DNA of 6,736 bases from Candidatus Nomurabacteria bacterium RIFCSPHIGHO2_01_FULL_39_10 (GTDB taxonomy: Bacteria; Patescibacteriota; Minisyncoccia; Phycocordibacterales; UBA9973): assembly GCA_001786805.1 (NCBI GenBank), contig MFTJ01000029.1, forward strand, positions 1-6,736, given 5' to 3'. Position 1 is the stretch's first letter. Each line of letters opens with the position of its first letter. The translations under genes and the position numbers were made by a program. Positions 1 through 3,880 of the stretch are shown here, piece after piece. The notes below the pieces were generated by a model that searched no databases, was not told where the DNA came from, and was given only the letters and a program-made list of their open reading frames with translations.

Positions 1-2289
1 ATTTTGACTAATTGACACATTGCTGGTTGAACCAAGAGAGGTTACAACAAGCTTTGATATGATCACAGCGCTGCCAACGGTCGCGCCTGTGTCAGCATAA
101 ATAGCAATTGTCTTTGTTGCGTTTGGCGCAATCAAGAAATCAACTGAAAATGTGTTCGTAGCCGCAGGCTGGATTGGGTTAGCGCCAGAGCCTGAAGTTT
201 CTGAAGTCTTTAAGTTAGAGAAGTTCGTCAATGCGGGAGTTGTAGCAGCTCCAAGCGCTACAGTTGCATTGAACAAACTAACTGCCAAACTCGTAACACG
301 AACAGACTCGGAAGTGCTCTGGTTTTGCAAAGTGAACTCACCAATCTTTACATTTGTAGTGTTTGGATTGGAAGTCGTATTGGCAAAACTGCTCTTTGAA
401 ACCGAAAGGGTTCCAGTCTGAATAGTTGGAGCTGTTCCAACGACCTCAGCCGATGGGAATGTAAGAGTCGTTTTTGAAGTCTGACCCTGTCCATTTCCTG
501 AAGAAGCAGAAGCTGGGTTAAGATTAATTTTTATCGTACCGCCAGTGTAATTTACACTAGAGGAATTCTGAAGGTCCGCGCGAATTTCAATATAGCTGTC
601 GGTGCCGGCTGGAACAATCATCTGCGAACCAAGATTGTATGACAAGGTTGTCGCAGCCAGACCAGTCCAGTTTTGTGAAGAACCGACTTGTGAGCCATTG
701 AAGTATACAGTCACATTGTTCAAAGAACAGTCTGTATTTGCTGTACATGAACCAGAAGCAAGTGTTGGCGTGCCTCCAAAGACAGGCAAAAGTAGAAGAC
801 TTGAAATCTTTACATCTTCGCCATATCCATGAACTTTGAATTTACCAATAACAACGTTTGTGGAGCCACCAGTGACATTTGTAATAGACTGGAATGTAGG
901 GTCAACAGTTACGGAAGCCGAACCAGCGTTGATGGTTATTGTACCTGAAGTACTTACAACATATGCAAGGCTGGCAGACTTTGTAACAGCGATATTAACC
1001 CCGACTTGACCATCGTAAAGAACGAGGTCAGAAGGTTGCTGAAGTGAAACCGTGGCTGTATAGCCTGAACCTTTTACAATATCCGCACGTAAATCAACTG
1101 AATGTGAGCCAGTTGTAAGTTTTACGGGCGTAGCGGAAAAGTCAAGCATCGCGTAGTTGGAACCGGTAATTGTGCCAAAAGTAGCGATGCCACCGACACT
1201 AATACCGTCAATATAAAGCTTGACATTGCCAAGCGCGTCGGACGGAGCTGAACCAGTTACGCGGAAGTTTGCGCCTTTAAGCCATACTTCTCGAGTATTT
1301 ACCTGAAGAGGGTTTGACCAAACTGTATATGCGGAAGTTCCGGCATTTACTGATGGTGAACCTACAGCTTGAGAAGTGCTAACTATATATACAGAAGCCA
1401 AATTACCAGAACCATAAGTCATTTCGTTACCCTTAATGTTGGTTGTAGTAGCTGTGCCTCCAGCCGCTGTAAAGCCGACAAGAGTGATACCAAGAGAAGA
1501 AGCGTTGGTCACAACAGCCACATCCGCTTTCACAGAGATGGTTTTTGAACCATTTACCGCTATCCCAAGACTATTCATCGTCAATTGACCGGTATTGTTG
1601 AAAGAATAACCGTCTGTCAGACGAGTTGCTCCATCATACAAGTAGATATTAGACAATGTGTTTTGGTCAGAGATACCAGTGCGCTGAAGCACGATTGAAT
1701 TTACAGTACCTGAACCGCTGAAAGTAAAGTGAGCGAGATCAGCTGTAGCCTGATTACCAATGATGTATCCGGAAGCTGGGTTATCTGAAGAGAATGAAGC
1801 TACTACAGGACCAGTCTGATTATTGACTGCGCCTGTCGCGCATGATGCGCCAGTTGTAGGACTAAATCCAGAAGCTGAAGTACAGCCTGCTGGATATACA
1901 GTACTAGATGTACCTGTGCATGGCTGACCAGTTGTAGAACTGAAGCCAACGCCTGAAGTACAGCCTGCTGGGTAAGTCATACCAACTGTACCGCCAGTGA
2001 AGGCGGCTCGAGACTTAGCGCCGAATATTCCATCAGCCACTAAACCTTCGGAAGCCTGCCAAGTCTGAACAGCGACTTTGGTCTTTGGACCGAAACTGCC
2101 GTCTGCAGAAACTCCGACAGCGGCTTGAAGACATTTAACTTCAGCGCCCTTTGAACCGACTCTCAACGTAGATGTGATCGTGCAAGCAGTCTGAGCGGAA
2201 GCAGTGTCGCTAACGACAGCAACTCCGACAAACATAATTGCAAAAGCAACTACACCAAGAAGAAATTTTGATTTTAATAATTTACTCAT
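1..2289 (-). CDS. Secreted surface protein with peptidoglycan-binding domain and beta-repeat domains (3' end outside window)
   Basis: The minus-strand frame is open from ATG at 2289 to the window edge (763 codons, no stop), so the C-terminus is missing. Residues 1-32 are a signal peptide: K4/K7 basic start, hydrophobic core about 8-26, A-S-A cleavage motif at 30-32 before Q33. Residues about 42-97 are a PG_binding_1 domain with two ADGxFGxK(T/S) motifs (62-70 and 85-93), expected to bind cell-wall glycan. Residues 106-157 are two 26-residue YPAGCTS repeats. The rest is Ser/Thr/Asn/Gly-rich with few charges. A G/T-x-x-(I/V)-x-(V/L/I)-x-AD strand recurs near 249-257, 395-403, 564-572 and 725-733, and an IGxF/...SL-type strand pair near 177-204, 481-500 and 649-671. 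This suggests several beta-sandwich modules of about 150 residues. Cysteines are paired locally (36/53, 110/124, 136/150, 514/521), which fits disulfides outside the membrane. The role is inferred: S-layer-like or adhesin-like wall protein. No strong Shine-Dalgarno precedes the start; only a weak AAAGAA-type purine run is present. Confidence 0.88.
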   Translation of the reverse strand, partial: MSKLLKSKFLLGVVAFAIMFVGVAVVSDTASAQTACTITSTLRVGSKGAEVKCLQAAVGVSADGSFGPKTKVAVQTWQASEGLVADGIFGAKSRAAFTGGTVGMTYPAGCTSGVGFSSTTGQPCTGTSSTVYPAGCTSASGFSPTTGASCATGAVNNQTGPVVASFSSDNPASGYIIGNQATADLAHFTFSGSGTVNSIVLQRTGISDQNTLSNIYLYDGATRLTDGYSFNNTGQLTMNSLGIAVNGSKTISVKADVAVVTNASSLGITLVGFTAAGGTATTTNIKGNEMTYGSGNLASVYIVSTSQAVGSPSVNAGTSAYTVWSNPLQVNTREVWLKGANFRVTGSAPSDALGNVKLYIDGISVGGIATFGTITGSNYAMLDFSATPVKLTTGSHSVDLRADIVKGSGYTATVSLQQPSDLVLYDGQVGVNIAVTKSASLAYVVSTSGTITINAGSASVTVDPTFQSITNVTGGSTNVVIGKFKVHGYGEDVKISSLLLLPVFGGTPTLASGSCTANTDCSLNNVTVYFNGSQVGSSQNWTGLAATTLSYNLGSQMIVPAGTDSYIEIRADLQNSSSVNYTGGTIKINLNPASASSGNGQGQTSKTTLTFPSAEVVGTAPTIQTGTLSVSKSSFANTTSNPNTTNVKIGEFTLQNQSTSESVRVTSLAVSLFNATVALGAATTPALTNFSNLKTSETSGSGANPIQPAATNTFSVDFLIAPNATKTIAIYADTGATVGSAVIISKLVVTSLGSTSNVSISQN
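1819..1974 (-). repeat. Two tandem 78-bp units encoding YPAGCTS repeats
   Basis: Two adjacent in-frame units (1974-1897 and 1896-1819) each encode 26 residues starting YPAGCTS and containing GFS.TTG and a second cysteine 14 residues after the first. They link the peptidoglycan-binding domain to the beta domains of the surface protein. The DNA is clearly duplicated: the 19-base stretch coding for PAGCTS is shared by both units. Such Cys-containing linkers after a PG_binding_1 domain are, from memory, frequent in CPR surface proteins. A disulfide within each unit is an inference. Confidence 0.75.
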
Positions 2290-2310
2290 AAATTTTTCTT
2301 TAATTCTTGT

Positions 2311-2345
2311 CCATCACCAAATTTTTGAAAAAAAATTGGTGATGG
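2311..2345 (-). repeat. Perfect 10-bp inverted repeat (hairpin or operator) upstream of the surface-protein gene
   Basis: CCATCACCAA (2311-2320) is mirrored exactly by TTGGTGATGG (2336-2345). Inside, after one A/A mismatch, five more A-T pairs form, leaving a 3-base loop, so the whole 35 bases can fold as one long hairpin. It ends 21 bases before the ATG at 2289 and starts directly next to the candidate -10 at 2346-2351. If that promoter is right, transcription would start inside the palindrome, which favours an operator at +1. If transcription starts further upstream, it would be a 5' UTR hairpin that could protect the mRNA. The sequence alone does not decide between the two. Confidence 0.6.
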
Positions 2346-2373
2346 ATTCTACGCCATTAATTAGTTTCGACAA
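2346..2373 (-). promoter_or_regulatory. Candidate sigma-70-type promoter of the surface-protein gene
   Basis: On the minus strand, TTGTCG (2373-2368, four of six matches to TTGACA) is followed after 16 bases by TAGAAT (2351-2346, five of six matches to TATAAT). The predicted start is near 2339, giving a leader of about 50 bases. The -35 lies inside a perfect inverted repeat (2361-2379) and the start site inside another (2311-2345). Both would suit repressor binding. The region is very AT-rich, so a chance match is possible. Confidence 0.45.
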
Positions 2374-2379
2374 AACTAA
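2361..2379. repeat. Perfect 7-bp inverted repeat overlapping the candidate -35
   Basis: TTAGTTT (2361-2367) and AAACTAA (2373-2379) are exact inverted copies separated by CGACA. The site covers the candidate -35 of the surface-protein promoter, the usual position of a repressor operator. A dimeric regulator is an inference; no partner can be named. Confidence 0.35.
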
Positions 2380-2482
2380 AAGCGTATTTTTTTTCTTATC
2401 TTTATTTTTTATCCGCTAATAAATAATAATTGAAAACAAATAATAATGCAGCGAACAAAAAAAAAGAACAGATGTTAACTTA

Positions 2483-2498
2483 TCCGCCAACTGGCGGA
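2483..2498. repeat. Short GC-rich palindrome TCCGCCAACTGGCGGA
   Basis: Seven perfect base pairs (TCCGCCA / TGGCGGA) around a 2-base centre, standing out as a GC island in DNA made almost wholly of A and T. Read on the minus strand, a T-rich run follows only about 17 bases downstream (near 2466-2456), too far for a normal intrinsic terminator. It is more likely a dispersed short palindromic element. It lies between the end of the wHTH gene and the start of the surface-protein gene, so a role in mRNA end formation is not excluded. Confidence 0.5.
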
Positions 2499-2566
2499 GA
2501 AAACTGAACAAAAAAACTTTATTCAATTTTCAATGACCTTAAAATTTATTTTCTCTGAGTTCTCAC

Positions 2567-2592
2567 TTGAAATTTTTTCGACGAAATTTCAA
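2567..2592. repeat. AT-rich 9-bp inverted repeat
   Basis: TTGAAATTT (2567-2575) and AAATTTCAA (2584-2592) are exact inverted copies around an 8-base centre. The low GC content makes the hairpin weak and a chance origin in this AT-rich stretch is quite possible. No gene start or T-run is close enough to assign a role. Confidence 0.3.
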
Positions 2593-2821
2593 ACGAAAAT
2601 CAAAGCGAAAACAAATATAATTCGTGAATTACGGATAACACAAAATGCGCCGTCCGCAAACACTAAAGACATTATTTTGATAAGTGAGGAGCACATAAAA
2701 ATTTATTTTTATAATGTCCGAACGCCATCAAAACAATGTACTCATTATAATACATAGCTGTAAGATAGAGCAATATACTATATGTGGATAACTCCACCCG
2801 TCCATCGTCTCATATTTGGGG

Positions 2822-3679
2822 TTAAAATGCAAGCTGGTATCTGCTCCAGCGTTTCCTTCCCGTTCTATGTAGAACACCATTTTTTGCCATAGATATTAAC
2901 TCTCTTTGTAGAGTTTTCTCACTAAGTGACTCTTGCTCCCCATTATTATTCATTTTATTCATTACGTCCTTTATGGCAGCATTTCCGCCAATATTTTTAA
3001 TAATACTAATTATATTATCTTGCCTCTGTTTTTTTAACATATCAAATTCCACACGAAAGGCTCCGATTTTGTGCGGGGCAGGATTATTTTTACTCAAGTT
3101 TGAGTAGTTTTTATTGGACAAAAGATGCGTTTTATCAGACAAAGCTTTCATTAAAGTACTTCCCTTTTGGACACCAATTCTTGTCCTTTTAATCTGTCCT
3201 TTATGTCCGATAGAATTTACACCCCCCTTCTCTTTAGCAAGGAGGGAGGAGAGGAGAGGAGGATTGGATTGTAGAGGATTTGTAAAGAAGTCTGCAAGCC
3301 ATTTAGGTTTCATATCTATGGACTCCTGAATAGATTCTTTTAACTCAAGAAATTCTTTTTTTAAAATATTGCAGTTCATTTCTGAAATGAAATTCATAGC
3401 TGAGGCAATCTCCAAAAAGGATATTATATGCTCTATTCTCATAATGGACATGCCTGCCCCGTAGACTCCGATGTCATATCGGAGTCCTTCGGGGTCTGAT
3501 ATAATCTGAGTTCCTAAATTTCTTAATTTGCTTCTGATTGGTTCTTCCTTGTCTATTATGTCCGTAACCATATATAGAGCAGTAATAAGCTTGTGAGTCT
3601 TAGTATAAGACATAGAAAAATACATGTCCTTTATAGAAATACTTGTCTCGGTGCCAGAGTCCTTTATATTTTTTTCCAT
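2822..3679 (-). CDS. Conserved-type hypothetical protein with C-terminal winged-helix domain (285 aa)
   Basis: ATG at 3679, TAA at 2822-2824. I cannot assign a function. Residues 1-125 look like a mainly helical domain (FSMSYTKTHKLITALYMVTD at 21-40, then EPIRSKLRNLG at 46-56, and long helices about 79-122). Residues 126-210 are a low-complexity Lys/Ser/Asn linker that carries a palindromic element at 138-153. Residues 215-285 look like a winged helix: helices at 219-230, IKDVMNKM at 236-243 and SEKTLQRELISMAKNGVL at 253-270, then the wing RTGRKRWSRYQLA. That last part suggests DNA binding, as in DeoR-like helix-turn-helix folds. From memory, proteins with this N-terminal signature and SEKT.QREL...RWSRY ending are common in Parcubacteria genomes and unannotated. 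No transmembrane segment is visible. It is divergent from ftsK. No Shine-Dalgarno is seen before the ATG. A transcription regulator is my best guess, unproven. Confidence 0.82.
   Translation of the reverse strand: MEKNIKDSGTETSISIKDMYFSMSYTKTHKLITALYMVTDIIDKEEPIRSKLRNLGTQIISDPEGLRYDIGVYGAGMSIMRIEHIISFLEIASAMNFISEMNCNILKKEFLELKESIQESIDMKPKWLADFFTNPLQSNPPLLSSLLAKEKGGVNSIGHKGQIKRTRIGVQKGSTLMKALSDKTHLLSNKNYSNLSKNNPAPHKIGAFRVEFDMLKKQRQDNIISIIKNIGGNAAIKDVMNKMNNNGEQESLSEKTLQRELISMAKNGVLHRTGRKRWSRYQLAF
3221..3268. repeat. Palindromic element (CCCTCC/GGAGGG family) inside the wHTH gene
   Basis: The plus strand shows a C-rich arm (from 3222), a CTTTAGCAAG centre (3232-3241) and a G/A-rich arm that runs into a GGAGAGGAGAGGAGG tract. 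It resembles the FtsK-linker copy (CCTTAGCAGG centre) but has decayed pairing. In the gene on the minus strand it encodes residues 138-153, a Pro/Leu/Gly-rich stretch (NPPLLSSLLAKEKGG) unlike its surroundings. It keeps the reading frame and lies between the helical and winged-helix parts, where an insertion would be tolerated. Confidence 0.55.
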
Positions 3680-3703
3680 GTCTTTGAAATATATAAGTTA
3701 GTA

Positions 3704-3728
3704 TTTGTCCTTTATACTATGGGACAAA
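3704..3728. promoter_or_regulatory. Possible operator: perfect inverted repeat TTTGTCC-N11-GGACAAA in the divergent region
   Basis: TTTGTCC (3704-3710) and GGACAAA (3722-3728) are exact inverted copies, 25 bp in all. The left half is part of a GTCCTTTATA word (3707-3716) that recurs at 3659 and 3626 in the start of the neighbouring minus-strand gene. The site is 25 bases upstream of that gene's ATG. The adjacent gene encodes a winged-helix protein, so autoregulation is an attractive but untested idea. A weak -10 candidate for that gene, TATATT (minus strand, about 3693-3688), lies between the site and the ATG; no convincing -35 pairs with it. Confidence 0.35.
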
Positions 3729-3751
3729 GGAAAATGCAAGACAGATTTTAT

Positions 3752-3841
3752 TCCCCCCTCTCCTTTTTTAAGGAGAGGGCTGGGTGAGGTGGATTAATAA
3801 TTAAGGACCTCCCCTCATTCCCCTCCTTAAGAAAGGAGTGG
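3752..3841. repeat. Composite inverted-repeat element (two facing palindromic copies)
   Basis: The left half contains a perfect 10-bp hairpin (CCCTCTCCTT, loop TTTT, 3756-3779) followed by CTGGGTGAGGTGG. The right half contains CCTCCCCTCATT followed by a hairpin CCCCTCCTT / AAGGAGTGG (3820-3841, one mismatch). The right half is the reverse complement of the left in overall order, so about 35 bases on each side face each other across an AT-rich spacer (about 3794-3807). This gives a MITE-like or REP-pair-like structure of about 90 bp. It contains no coding frame of note and no T-run, so it is not a typical terminator. It lies between the wHTH gene and ftsK, upstream of the likely ftsK promoter. 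Confidence 0.65.
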
Positions 3842-3865
3842 AAGAAGAAATTTATTTTTAATATG

Positions 3866-3874
3866 TGTTAAAAT
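3866..3874 (+). promoter_or_regulatory. Extended -10 promoter of ftsK, suggesting a leaderless mRNA
   Basis: TG-T-TAAAAT at 3866-3874 is an extended -10 (TGn plus five of six matches to TATAAT). Only six bases separate it from the ATG at 3881, so transcription would begin at or next to the start codon. This agrees with the lack of any Shine-Dalgarno sequence before ftsK. No good -35 is present, which extended -10 promoters can do without. Confidence 0.45.
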
Positions 3875-3880
3875 ACTCAC

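Larger units (their letters stand above)
2290..2821. other. AT-rich non-coding stretch between the two minus-strand genes
   Basis: These 532 bases hold no gene I can support. The right-hand gene reads towards this stretch and the left-hand gene is transcribed away from it. The left part (2311-2379) carries the likely promoter and two palindromes of the surface-protein gene. The middle holds runs of A and T, a 10-base direct repeat AAATAATAAT at 2421 and 2438, the GC palindrome at 2483-2498 and an inverted repeat at 2567-2592. The right part (2600-2821) has a single consensus DnaA-box match and an isolated TATAAT at 2746-2751 without a matching -35. No clear rho-independent terminator follows the gene ending at 2822. 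Confidence 0.7.

Noticed and set aside
152..832. Open plus-strand frames at 152-421 and 602-832
   Set aside because: They lie antisense within the continuous minus-strand surface-protein gene, which has a signal peptide and recognisable domains; the plus-strand products have no recognisable features.
2204..2419. Plus-strand frame over the start of the surface-protein gene
   Set aside because: It is antisense to the signal peptide and runs through the promoter palindromes into poly-T; it encodes only low-complexity Phe/Leu sequence.
2746..2751. Perfect TATAAT as a plus-strand promoter
   Set aside because: No matching -35 or extended -10, and only antisense sequence of the wHTH gene lies downstream; AT-rich DNA makes chance matches likely.
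2533..2757. Small plus-strand frame of 74 codons in the AT-rich gap
   Set aside because: No ribosome-binding site, no recognisable motif, biased composition as expected from AT-rich non-coding DNA, and it covers an inverted repeat.
2761..2821. dif-like recombination site near FtsK
   Set aside because: The partly symmetric AT-rich sequence around 2771-2783 does not show the two 11-bp arms with 6-bp centre of a dif site.
3756..3779. Intrinsic terminator for ftsK or wHTH gene
   Set aside because: The hairpin lacks a T-run after the stem and lies upstream of both genes' starts, so it does not end either transcript.
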